Below, piece by piece: positions 55,346-64,000 of a stretch of 64,000 nucleotides of DNA (within the stretch, counting starts at the first letter, position 1; every line of letters begins with the position of its first letter). The DNA is from Comamonadaceae bacterium. GTDB lineage: Bacteria > Pseudomonadota > Gammaproteobacteria > Burkholderiales > Burkholderiaceae_C. The position numbers were made by a program, and so were the translations under genes. The DNA lies in NCBI GenBank assembly GCA_947447355.1, contig CANFJF010000010.1:1-64000 (forward strand). Reading direction: 5' to 3'. The notes beneath the pieces are model-generated. The model was given only the letters and a program-made list of their open reading frames with translations, was not told the DNA's origin and did not search any database.

Positions 55346-56398
55346 TTAACCGTCAGACAGCTTGATCGAATCTGCCACTTTGATTTTTTGAATCACCACA
55401 GGCAGCGATTCAACCCAATGACGGACACGCTCCGCATCCGCAATACGACTGAACTTTCCGGCCGAATCGAGAAAAACCATGATCAGTTTGCGCCCGGCGA
55501 TTTTTGTCTGCATGACCAGGCACTGACCAGCCTCTGAGATATAACCTGTCTTTTGCAGACCGATGTCCCAATTGGGACTCCTCACCAAACGATTGGTGTT
55601 GTTGTATTGCAAGGTCTGACGACCAACCGCCACTTGATAACCTGAGGACGTTGTCAGTTCACGCATCACGGGATCAGCATGCGCAGCATTCACAAGCGTG
55701 GCAAGATCCTGGGCACTCGACTGATTAAGACTGGACAAACCAGTCGGCTCGACATAACGCGTGTCCTTCATCCCCAGCATTTTGGCCTTGGCATTCATCA
55801 GTCCGACAAAAGTCTGTAGACCGCCTGGATAAGTCCGCCCAAGCGCATGTGCAGCACGATTCTCACTCGACATCAAGGCCAGATGGAGCAGTTCACCACG
55901 CGTCAGCGAAGCACCTACGCGCAGGCGGGAACTGCTGTTTTTTTCAGTGTCGACGTCATCTTGGGTGATGGTCAGAACTTCATTCATGGGTAAGCTCGCA
56001 GCACTGATGACGACGCCCGTCATGAGCTTGGTGAGCGATGCTATGGGCAAAACGGCATGGTCATTTTTGCTGAACAAGACTTCTTGGGTGTCTTGGTCAA
56101 TCACAAGAGCCACACTTGATTTGAGTGACAGGGGGTCCAATGCGCTGTGCAAACCCGCCATTTGCCCAAAAGACAATTTTGGCGGTGTAGCGCTGCGAAG
56201 TACCACTGGCTTAACCATGCTGGTCTTGACTCTTTTACGCGCAACAGTGGCCTTCAATGGCTTCGTGATGCGGGTCTTTTTTGACACCTTTCGCTCGCCA
56301 TCCCCAGCTGCAGCATAGGCTGCAGGCAAACTGAAAGACAGCCCCAGAACACAGACACCCACCAATTGAGCAATGCGCTGAAGTGTTGTTTTAGGCAT
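55346..56398 (-). CDS. pbpG: D-alanyl-D-alanine endopeptidase (PBP7 family)
   Basis: A 350-residue exported serine peptidase of the S11 family that cuts cross-links in peptidoglycan. Signal peptide to about residue 30 (AAYAAAG). Then a basic linker (KKTRITKPLKATVARKRVK) and the catalytic domain with SLTK (S121, K124), SSEN (177-180) and KTG (283-285). Low-molecular-weight PBPs of this type are accessory. It is a single gene with about 230 untranslated bases before it. Confidence 0.92.
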   Translation of the reverse strand: MPKTTLQRIAQLVGVCVLGLSFSLPAAYAAAGDGERKVSKKTRITKPLKATVARKRVKTSMVKPVVLRSATPPKLSFGQMAGLHSALDPLSLKSSVALVIDQDTQEVLFSKNDHAVLPIASLTKLMTGVVISAASLPMNEVLTITQDDVDTEKNSSSRLRVGASLTRGELLHLALMSSENRAAHALGRTYPGGLQTFVGLMNAKAKMLGMKDTRYVEPTGLSSLNQSSAQDLATLVNAAHADPVMRELTTSSGYQVAVGRQTLQYNNTNRLVRSPNWDIGLQKTGYISEAGQCLVMQTKIAGRKLIMVFLDSAGKFSRIADAERVRHWVESLPVVIQKIKVADSIKLSDG

Positions 56399-56627
56399 GG
56401 GCGTTGGGTCTTCTCGGGAATAAAAAATAAAATGACGGGTATCGGGCTGTGCGTGAGTGTATCCAAATACAAAAAATCATGCAATATCAAAAACTTGCGA
56501 GGCTTATTTCATGTGAAACGACGGCCGGCACTGCGACGCACTAGACAACCTGAATTTCAACGCCTAAGTTTAAGCAATGCAAGCTATTTTTTACCGTTTT
56601 TACAAAAATGCCGCTCAAAGCCTGTCT
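56399..56627. other. Intergenic region between leuA (short form) and pbpG
   Basis: 229 AT-rich bases. It should contain the end of the leu transcript and the pbpG promoter, both minus strand. I see no convincing hairpin with a T-run and no small ORF. Confidence 0.4.
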
Positions 56628-58166
56628 TTAGCCTTGTGCAGGAACCCGGTCTGCCTTGCTGTGAAGCTTACTCAGGGCGCTCAGATAGGCTTTTGCTGAG
56701 GCGACAACGATGTCCGGATCTGAACCGACGCCGTTGACGATCCTGCCACTGCTTTGCAAACGAACCGTGACTTCGCCTTGGCTTTCGGTCGATCCGCTGA
56801 TGGCGTTGACCGAGTACAAAACCATCTCGGCGCCACTCTTGACATGGGTTTCGATGGCTTTAAGTGAGGCATCGACAGGGCCATTGCCGTCCGAACTGCC
56901 TTGAACTTCCTTGCCATCGACAGTGAAAGTGACGCTGGCTTGTGGCCGCTCACCGGTTTCACTGTGCTGCGACAAAGCCACAAAACCGTACTGCTCACGC
57001 TCGTGCAAGATGCTGGCGTCGCTGACCAGCGCCAAGATATCTTCATCAAAAATCTCGCTTTTCCGATCAGCCAATTCTTTGAATTTAGCAAAGGCGCTGT
57101 TAATGTCGGTCTCGCTTTCCATCTGTACACCAAGATCGAGCAAGCGCTGCTTGAAGGCATTGCGGCCACTGAGCTTGCCGAGCACGATCTTGCTGGCCGT
57201 CCAACCAACATCTTCGGCCCGCATGATCTCATAGGTTTCTCGCGCCTTGAGCATGCCATCTTGATGGATACCTGAGGCATGGGCAAATGCGTTGGCGCCG
57301 ACCACGGCTTTGTTAGGTTGAACCACAAACCCAGTTGTTTGACTCACCATCCGGCTGGCCGCCAGGATCTGCAAGGCATCAACGTTCATGGTCAGATTGA
57401 AATAATCACGGCGCGTTTTAACCGCCATGACGATTTCTTCAAGTGCGCAATTACCGGCGCGTTCGCCCAAGCCATTGATCGTGCACTCGACCTGACGAGC
57501 GCCACCAATCATCACGCCGGCCAACGAATTAGCCACAGCCATCCCGAGGTCGTTGTGGCAATGCACAGACCAGATCGCCTTGTCGCTATTGGGGACGCGC
57601 TCACGCAGCGTTTTGATGAAGTTACCGTAGAGCTCTGGAATCGCGTAACCCACAGTGTCAGGCACGTTGATGGTGGTCGCACCTTCGTTGATGACCGCTT
57701 CGATCACGCGGCAGAGATAATCGATCTCGCTGCGATAGCCGTCTTCCGCGCTGAACTCGACATCCGCGACCAAATTGCGGGCAAATCGAACGGACAGTTT
57801 GGCCTGCTCCAACACCTGCTCTGGCGACATGCGGAGTTTTTTCTCCATGTGTAAAGGACTGGTGGCGATGAAGGTATGGATGCGCGAGGAATTTGCGCCC
57901 TTCAGGGCCTCGGCTGCGCGTGAAATATCACGGTCATTGGTCCGAGCAAGCGAGCAGATGGTCGAGTCCTTGATCGCATTGGCGATCGCCTGCACAGCAT
58001 CAAAGTCACCGTTCGAGCTGGCAGCAAAACCGGCTTCGATCACATCGACTTTAAGCCGCTCAAGCTGGCGCGCAATGCGCAACTTTTCATCACGCGTCAT
58101 AGACGCACCAGGCGACTGTTCACCATCGCGCAAGGTGGTGTCAAAAATAATCAGTTTGTCGGTCAT
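56628..58166 (-). CDS. leuA: 2-isopropylmalate synthase, short (E. coli-like) form
   Basis: A 512-residue enzyme joining 2-oxoisovalerate and acetyl-CoA, the first leucine-specific step. The N-terminal [32 protein letters not shown] and [13 protein letters not shown] motifs and the C-terminal leucine-sensing domain (~390-505) are intact. It lies 38 bases downstream of a second, long-form synthase of a different subfamily. The ATG has AGGAGA upstream. Both are probably on one transcript under the leader attenuator. Confidence 0.95.
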   Translation of the reverse strand: MTDKLIIFDTTLRDGEQSPGASMTRDEKLRIARQLERLKVDVIEAGFAASSNGDFDAVQAIANAIKDSTICSLARTNDRDISRAAEALKGANSSRIHTFIATSPLHMEKKLRMSPEQVLEQAKLSVRFARNLVADVEFSAEDGYRSEIDYLCRVIEAVINEGATTINVPDTVGYAIPELYGNFIKTLRERVPNSDKAIWSVHCHNDLGMAVANSLAGVMIGGARQVECTINGLGERAGNCALEEIVMAVKTRRDYFNLTMNVDALQILAASRMVSQTTGFVVQPNKAVVGANAFAHASGIHQDGMLKARETYEIMRAEDVGWTASKIVLGKLSGRNAFKQRLLDLGVQMESETDINSAFAKFKELADRKSEIFDEDILALVSDASILHEREQYGFVALSQHSETGERPQASVTFTVDGKEVQGSSDGNGPVDASLKAIETHVKSGAEMVLYSVNAISGSTESQGEVTVRLQSSGRIVNGVGSDPDIVVASAKAYLSALSKLHSKADRVPAQG

Positions 58167-58204
58167 ATCGTGTCTCCTGAAATCTGGTGAGCTAATTCAA
58201 TCTG

Positions 58205-59908
58205 TCATTCTGCAATGGTAGCGCTGGCAAGGGCCAAATCGCCACGTCCAGCTTGGCTTCGTTGCAACCCTGAAACGATGGCCTTGAGTGAGGCCGACAC
58301 AATGTTGCCATCCATGCCAACACCGAAAAGCGTTTCCTCGTTGATGCGCAACTCAAGGTAAGCCACAGCCTGCGCGCTGGCGCCCGATCCGATAGCGTGT
58401 TCGCGGTAATCTAGCACGCGAACCTGTTGGCCGGTGGCCGCCATCAGCCCTGCCACAAAGGCATCAATCGGCCCGGTACCGCTACCCTGAATTGTGTGCA
58501 GCTGAGTCCCCAAGCGCACGTCGGCCTTGATGCCGAACAGCTTCCCCTCTGCCTGCGTGCTTTCTTCGATCATCAAACGTTCAGGCGCCACCACGGTCTG
58601 AAGTCCATAGGTCAGCTGAAACAGTCTGAACAGATCTTGCGCCGTGAGCTCCTTGCCACTGGTGTCCATCACCGCTTGCACCACTTGACTGAACTCGATC
58701 TGAAGACGCCGAGGCAACTCAAGGCCAAATTCGTTTTCAAGAAGATACGCAATGCCACCTTTACCAGACTGGCTGTTGACGCGAATCACAGCCTCGTAAC
58801 TGCGACCGAGGTCCATCGGGTCAATCGGTAAATACGGCATGTCCCAGATGTCATCTTCACGGCGCGCTGCGAAGGCTTTTTTGATAGCGTCTTGGTGCGA
58901 GCCTGAAAACGAGGTGTAAACCAAATCACCGGCATAAGGATGCCTTGGATGCACAGGCAACTGATTGCAGTACTCGACCGTGCGCCGAACCTCATCAATG
59001 TCCGAAAAGTCGAGGCCAGGTGACACGCCCTGCGTGTAAAGATTCAGCGCAATATTCACCAAATCGACATTACCAGTGCGTTCGCCATTGCCAAACAAGC
59101 AGCCTTCAATCCGGTCAGCGCCGGCCATCAGCGCCAGCTCACCGGCGGCAGTGCCGGTGCCACGGTCGTTGTGGGGATGAACCGAGATCACGATCGCGTC
59201 ACGCCGCGCCAAATGCCGGTGCATCCACTCCATCATGTCGGCAAAAATATTCGGCGTTGAATGCTCGACCGTCGACGGCAAGTTGATGATGCACTTGTGC
59301 TCAGGTGTTGGTTGCCACACGTCAGTGACAGCATCAACCACGCGCTTGGAAAATGCCAGCTCGGTGCCAGACCACATCTCAGGCGAGTATTGAAAAGTCC
59401 AGTGTGTCGCCGGTTGAGCTGCTGCCAGTTGCTGAAACAAGCGGGCGTTGCCAGTGGCGAGTTCGACGATCTCGTCTTCATTCATGCCCAGCACAACCCG
59501 GCGCATGACGGGTGCCGTCGCGTTATAGAGATGGACGATGGCTTTCTTAGCCCCCTCAAGCGCTTCAAAAGTGCGTCGAATCAAAGGCTCACGTGCCTGT
59601 GTCAGCACCTGAATCGTGACGTCGTCCGGGATCAGGCTCTCGTCGATCAAGCGACGCAAAAAGTCATATTCTGTTTGTGAAGCCGACGGGAACCCGACTT
59701 CGATTTCTTTGAAACCGATCTTCACCAGAGTCTCAAACATCTTGAGCTTGCGGGGAATATCCATCGGCTCAATAAGCGCTTGGTTACCGTCGCGCAAGTC
59801 GACACTGCACCAAATCGGGGCTTCCGTCAGAACGGCATCCGGCCAAGTACGGTCTGTCAAATGAACCGGTGTGAAGGCTTTGTATTTGCTTGAAGGTGTG
59901 TTCAACAT
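58205..59908 (-). CDS. 2-isopropylmalate synthase, long form
   Basis: A 567-residue synthase of the long LeuA type (as in Pseudomonas and Corynebacterium). Motifs are [33 protein letters not shown] and [17 protein letters not shown], with a C-terminal regulatory domain (~430-555). Overall it is very unlike the short synthase next to it beyond the shared barrel motifs, so it is not a recent tandem copy. It is the first gene after the leucine leader. A symbol such as leuA is shared by both forms, so none is given. Confidence 0.93.
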   Translation of the reverse strand: MLNTPSSKYKAFTPVHLTDRTWPDAVLTEAPIWCSVDLRDGNQALIEPMDIPRKLKMFETLVKIGFKEIEVGFPSASQTEYDFLRRLIDESLIPDDVTIQVLTQAREPLIRRTFEALEGAKKAIVHLYNATAPVMRRVVLGMNEDEIVELATGNARLFQQLAAAQPATHWTFQYSPEMWSGTELAFSKRVVDAVTDVWQPTPEHKCIINLPSTVEHSTPNIFADMMEWMHRHLARRDAIVISVHPHNDRGTGTAAGELALMAGADRIEGCLFGNGERTGNVDLVNIALNLYTQGVSPGLDFSDIDEVRRTVEYCNQLPVHPRHPYAGDLVYTSFSGSHQDAIKKAFAARREDDIWDMPYLPIDPMDLGRSYEAVIRVNSQSGKGGIAYLLENEFGLELPRRLQIEFSQVVQAVMDTSGKELTAQDLFRLFQLTYGLQTVVAPERLMIEESTQAEGKLFGIKADVRLGTQLHTIQGSGTGPIDAFVAGLMAATGQQVRVLDYREHAIGSGASAQAVAYLELRINEETLFGVGMDGNIVSASLKAIVSGLQRSQAGRGDLALASATIAE

Positions 59909-59960
59909 TTTTATCTCGACAGGGTGAAAAGTTAAAGAACAAAAATTAGCTGACCAATGC

Positions 59961-59993
59961 AAAACGGCCCGTTGCTGATGCAGACGGGCCGTT
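59961..59993 (-). terminator. Attenuator terminator of the leu leader
   Basis: A perfect ten-base-pair stem (AACGGCCCGT at 59963-59972, ACGGGCCGTT at 59984-59993) that on the minus strand ends in TTTT. It stands between the leader peptide and the long leuA, 53 bases before its ATG. Confidence 0.88.
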
Positions 59994-60013
59994 GATGGGT
60001 TAACGCGCGTGCG

Positions 60014-60067
60014 CTACCGTCTCCGCCCGAAGGGAGATGGCAGTAGGGCTAGCACAGTTAAATTCAT
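60014..60067 (-). CDS. leuL: Leucine-rich leader peptide (leu attenuator)
   Basis: A 17-codon ORF, MNLTVLALLPSPFGRRR, with four Leu codons (TTA, CTA, CTA, CTG) among the first nine. It is followed 20 bases later by the terminator hairpin. The 3' half of the ORF can form its own stem (CTACTGCCATCTCC with GGAGACGGTAG), which could act as the pause hairpin and, when the ribosome stalls at Leu codons, free sequence to block the terminator. This is the layout of a classical amino acid attenuator, controlling the downstream synthases by leucyl-tRNA supply. Confidence 0.8.
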   Translation of the reverse strand: MNLTVLALLPSPFGRRR

Positions 60068-60074
60068 ATCGATC

Positions 60075-60101
60075 AATGTATCACAAAATCTGGGCGGTCA
60101 A
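60075..60101 (-). promoter_or_regulatory. Candidate promoter for the leu leader and leuA genes
   Basis: On the minus strand, TTGACC (60101-60096) is followed after 15 bases by TACATT (60080-60075). The transcription start would fall at or beside the A of the leader ATG, so the leader peptide mRNA may be leaderless. The 15-base spacing is short, so this is tentative. Confidence 0.4.
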
Positions 60102-60130
60102 TCAGATCAGCGGCGATAGCCATCATGGTC

Positions 60131-60943
60131 TTATTTGTGCAGACCGCGCTCATCGGGTTCATCCGTTGAGGTTGAAATCACGCTGGTCTGCAATCCTTTG
60201 GTTTTGCGCCAGCCATACAGTGCATAACCCGAAAAACCGTAAATCACGAACAAAGCGAACATCACGATCGGCGGATGAATGTTGATGACCGCAATGCCCA
60301 AAGCGAGTAGAACGATCACCACGAAAGGCACGCTGCGCTTGAAACTCAAATCCTTGAAGCTATAAAAGGGCACGTTGGTGACCATCGTCAAGCCCGAATA
60401 AAGCATCAACCCAAACATGAACCATCGCACGTCCACACCTGCCACACCAATGTCGGTCATCAGCCAGATAAAACCGGCCACCAATGCCGCCGCCGCGGGT
60501 GAAGGCAATCCTTGGAAAAACCGCTTGTCAACGACAGCGGTATTGACATTGAAACGCGCCAACCGCAAAGCAGCACAGGCGCAATAAACAAAGGCCGCAA
60601 TCCAACCCCAACGACCTAGACTGGTGAGTGCCCAAACGTAAGCAATCAGCGCCGGTGCTGCGCCAAAAGACACCATGTCAGACAGCGAATCCATCTGTTC
60701 CCCAAAGGCGCTCTGCGTATTTGTCATCCGCGCTACGCGGCCATCCAGACTGTCCAACACCATCGCACAAAATACGCCGATGGCAGCTTGGTCAAATCGG
60801 CCATTCATGGCCATGACGATCGCATAAAAGCCACCGAACAAGGCTGCCAGGGTGAACAAATTAGGCAGAATATAAAGACCCTTGCTGCGCTTACGCGACA
60901 AGACTTCGTCAGGCGTCAATTCAGAATCTTCACTATCACTCAT
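60131..60943 (-). CDS. pssA: CDP-diacylglycerol--serine O-phosphatidyltransferase
   Basis: A 270-residue membrane enzyme making phosphatidylserine. The CDP-alcohol phosphotransferase motif D-G-X2-A-R-X8-G-X3-D-X3-D is visible in LDSLDGRVARMTNTQSAFGEQMDSLSD. About seven to eight hydrophobic segments follow. The ATG at 60943 with AGGAG upstream is chosen. In many Burkholderiales psd lies just before pssA, between ilvC and pssA; here that gene is absent and a terminator and spacer take its place. Confidence 0.93.
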   Translation of the reverse strand: MSDSEDSELTPDEVLSRKRSKGLYILPNLFTLAALFGGFYAIVMAMNGRFDQAAIGVFCAMVLDSLDGRVARMTNTQSAFGEQMDSLSDMVSFGAAPALIAYVWALTSLGRWGWIAAFVYCACAALRLARFNVNTAVVDKRFFQGLPSPAAAALVAGFIWLMTDIGVAGVDVRWFMFGLMLYSGLTMVTNVPFYSFKDLSFKRSVPFVVIVLLALGIAVINIHPPIVMFALFVIYGFSGYALYGWRKTKGLQTSVISTSTDEPDERGLHK

Positions 60944-61179
60944 GGGACACGCTCCTGGTCGGGTTAAACGCCAGTTCGTCAGTAGCAGGCCAAACACCCA
61001 CCTGTTGCCGAACTGCATTTATAAAAACAAAAGGAATACTTCGTTATGCAAGGAGGATACCAAACGACGAATCTGAGGCTGAACCGAGCCTACTTGCAGG
61101 GACTTCAAATAAAAAAGCCGCGCAATCGCTTGCGCGGCTTTTGCAAATCACAGGACGGACCAAGAAGGCCCGCTCTGCA
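60944..61179. other. Spacer between ilvC and pssA
   Basis: 236 bases containing the ilvC terminator (61113-61142) and presumably a pssA promoter (an AT-rich TTTTTATAAATG lies near 61015-61025 on the minus strand). No psd gene or other ORF is seen. Confidence 0.5.
61113..61142. terminator. Intrinsic terminator downstream of ilvC
   Basis: A perfect 12-base-pair stem (AAAAGCCGCGCA with TGCGCGGCTTTT) and a six-base loop. On the minus strand it ends in a T-run (CTTTTTTATTT), 38 bases after the ilvC stop. Confidence 0.92.
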
Positions 61180-62299
<1,120 letters not shown>

Positions 62300-62323
62300 A
62301 ACGCGCGAACGGACAACTCAACT

Positions 62324-62815
62324 TTAGACCCGCAAGATTCTCTCACCTCGGCCAATACCGCTCGCACCCGTTCGCACAGTTTCCAAAATGGCACTGCGAT
62401 CGATGGCCTCAAGAAAGGCATCGTTCTTGGTCAGGTCACCGGTGAGCTCGATGGTGTAACTTTTCTCAGTGACGTCAATGATGCGGCCGCGAAAAATATC
62501 CGCCATGCGCTTCATTTCTTCACGCTCTTTGCCAACCGCGCGCACCTTCACCATCATGAGTTCACGCTCGGTGTAGGCGCCTTCGGTCAGGTCGACCACC
62601 TTGACGACTTCGATGAGTCGGTTCAGGTGCTTGGTGATCTGTTCGATGACGTCGTCCGAACCCGTGGTTTGGATCGTCATGCGCGACAAGCTGGGGTCTT
62701 CCGTGGGCGCCACAGTCAGACTCTCGATGTTGTAACCACGGGCAGAGAAAAGACCGACCACGCGCGACAGCGCACCGGGTTCGTTTTCGAGCAGGACAGC
62801 AATGATGTGTTTCAT
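62324..62815 (-). CDS. ilvN: Acetolactate synthase small (regulatory) subunit
   Basis: A 163-residue regulatory subunit with an N-terminal ACT domain (LLENEPGALSRVVGLFSARG, then SLTVAPTED) and a second ACT-like domain from ~80. It binds valine and gives feedback inhibition of the large subunit. The ATG at 62815 is chosen; the frame continues upstream without homology. The gap of 157 bases to ilvB holds small palindromes (CTGCACA/TGTGCAG, AAAGCG/CGCTTT). Confidence 0.95.
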   Translation of the reverse strand: MKHIIAVLLENEPGALSRVVGLFSARGYNIESLTVAPTEDPSLSRMTIQTTGSDDVIEQITKHLNRLIEVVKVVDLTEGAYTERELMMVKVRAVGKEREEMKRMADIFRGRIIDVTEKSYTIELTGDLTKNDAFLEAIDRSAILETVRTGASGIGRGERILRV

Positions 62816-62972
62816 ATAAATGGATTCCTCTTTTCGCTGCCCTCCCCTGCACACGGTAATGTGCAGGCTCGGCAGGCAATAGATTCGTCTTGAATCGGGT
62901 CAATGGATCGGGGCGAAAAAGCAATCTATGCCTCAACGCCTCGCTTGAATAAAGCGGCAAGCGCTTTAAAAA

Positions 62973-64000
62973 TTAAAGGTCCTCGCTCCCCAGCAGCATT
63001 TCGGTGATGCCCTTGCCAGCCTGAACCATCGGAAAGACGTTCTCGGTCGGGTCTGTGCGGAAGTCCATAAAGACCGTGCGGTCCTTCAGTCGGCGCGCTT
63101 CACGCAGCGCTGGCTCGACATCTTCAGGACGCTCGATCAGCATGCCGACATGGCCATAAGCCTCGGCCAATTTCACGAAGTCTGGCAGCGCATCCATGTA
63201 GCTGCTGCTGTAGCGGCCGGCGTACTCAACTTCTTGCCACTGACGCACCATGCCGAGGTAGCGGTTGTTCAACGCGACGATCTTGATCGGCGTGTTGTAC
63301 TGCAGGCAAGTCGAGAGTTCCTGGATGCACATCTGTACTGAGCCCTCACCGGTGACGCAGAAAACTTCGCTGTCAGGACGACCCAGCTTGACGCCCATCG
63401 CGTAAGGAATGCCCACACCCATGGTGCCCAAACCACCGGAATTAATCCAGCGGCGCGGCTCGTCAAACTTGTAATATTGCGCGGCCCACATCTGATGCTG
63501 ACCGACGTCAGAGGTGATGTAGGTGTCTGCGTCCTTGGTCATGTTCCAGAGGGTTTCGACGACGTACTGCGGCTTGATCACATCGCCGCTGCCGAGGCTG
63601 TACTTCATGCAGTCGCGCTTGCGCCAGCCGGCTATGGTGTCCCACCAGCCGCCCAAGGCATTCGCATCCGGCTTGAGAGCCGACTCACGAATCATGGCGA
63701 TCAGTTCTGTCAGTACGTCCTTGACGTCACCGACGATAGGCACATCGACCTTGACGCGCTTCGAGATGCTGGACGGGTCAATGTCAATGTGAATGATCTT
63801 GCGTTCGTTTTGCGCAAAGTGCTTGGGGTTGCCAATCACGCGGTCATCAAAACGGGCGCCCACAGCCAGCAAAACGTCGCAGTGTTGCATAGCGTTGTTG
63901 GCTTCGACCGTGCCGTGCATGCCCAACATACCCAGAAACTTCGGGTCGCTGGCCGGGTACGCACCCAAGCCCATCAAGGTGTTGGTGCACGGATAACCGA
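62973..64000 (-). CDS. ilvB: Acetolactate synthase large subunit (C-terminal part, cut by window edge)
   Basis: The frame is open to the end of the window, so the N-terminal ~230 residues are missing. The visible ~340 residues include TLMGLGAYPASD, GARFDDRV, and the thiamine diphosphate site TGEGSVQMCIQELSTCL to ALNN; Glu replaces Asp in the usual GDG, as is common in betaproteobacterial enzymes. It makes acetolactate or acetohydroxybutyrate. First visible gene of the ilvB-ilvN-ilvC operon; the promoter and any leader lie outside. Confidence 0.96.
   Translation of the reverse strand, partial: GYPCTNTLMGLGAYPASDPKFLGMLGMHGTVEANNAMQHCDVLLAVGARFDDRVIGNPKHFAQNERKIIHIDIDPSSISKRVKVDVPIVGDVKDVLTELIAMIRESALKPDANALGGWWDTIAGWRKRDCMKYSLGSGDVIKPQYVVETLWNMTKDADTYITSDVGQHQMWAAQYYKFDEPRRWINSGGLGTMGVGIPYAMGVKLGRPDSEVFCVTGEGSVQMCIQELSTCLQYNTPIKIVALNNRYLGMVRQWQEVEYAGRYSSSYMDALPDFVKLAEAYGHVGMLIERPEDVEPALREARRLKDRTVFMDFRTDPTENVFPMVQAGKGITEMLLGSEDL

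Noticed and set aside
56628-59908. Recent tandem duplication of leuA
   Set aside because: The two proteins differ in length, motif context and regulatory domain; they belong to different LeuA subfamilies.

Overview
The window reads as a chromosomal segment of a betaproteobacterium of the order Burkholderiales, most likely family Comamonadaceae (a Rhodoferax/Limnohabitans/Polaromonas-like freshwater bacterium; the genus is a guess). The reasons are the long conserved order ndk-rlmN-pilW-rodZ-ispG-hisS-yfgM-bamB-der-hfq-hflX-hflK-hflC-hisZ-purA, a complete sox cluster that includes soxCD, the ilv-pssA-leuA neighbourhood, and protein sequences that match this family throughout. Coding density is very high. 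I see no rRNA, tRNA, CRISPR array, prophage or intact insertion sequence. All gene identities come from reading sequences and motifs; no database search was run.

Layout. 1-1523 (+): the 3' part of an amino acid:carrier-protein ligase (a tRNA-free relative of seryl-tRNA synthetase) overlapping a DUF1839 gene, which is the edge of a poorly understood system. 1487-2635 (-): an orphan PAS histidine kinase. 2868-4788 (+): an SDR reductase and a split chromate transporter. 4793-6280 (-): rlmB and a YbbA-type ABC ATPase, facing a tesA-like esterase and a 2-selenouridine synthase (+). 8204-10196 (-): a small charged protein, metC and a phosphoribosyltransferase. 10248-25645 (-): the long housekeeping run (purine and histidine biosynthesis, HflKC, HflX, Hfq, Der, BamB, HisS, IspG, a RodZ-like protein, PilW, RlmN). 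25769-29758 (-): ndk, rluB, scpB and rluD. bamD (+) lies between rluD and a DinG/YoaA helicase.

32562-40304 (-): dinG, two small genes, zapE, and the 2-oxoglutarate dehydrogenase operon odhA-odhB-lpdA, with an unusual pair of hairpin repeats between odhB and lpdA. 40552-49234 (-): the thiosulfate-oxidising sox cluster, in transcription order a SoxH-like hydrolase, a small cytochrome c, soxC-D-Y-Z-A-X, a strong intrinsic terminator, soxB, and an ArsR-family regulator. SoxAX loads thiosulfate on SoxYZ, SoxB releases sulfate, and SoxCD oxidises the remaining sulfane sulfur, so the cell should oxidise thiosulfate fully without storing sulfur globules.

49326-52762 (-): propionyl-CoA synthetase, an isochorismatase-family hydrolase and an RcnB-like periplasmic protein. 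52982-55332 (+): the two N-degron aminoacyltransferases (aat, bpt) and an IclR regulator. 55346-64000 (-): a PBP7-type endopeptidase, then branched-chain amino acid genes: ilvB (cut by the edge), ilvN, ilvC, a terminator, pssA, a leucine-rich leader peptide with attenuator, and two unlike 2-isopropylmalate synthases in tandem. The most interesting items are the carrier-protein ligase/DUF1839 pair, the leu attenuator in front of two different leuA genes, the terminator inside the sox cluster, and the repeats inside the odh operon.
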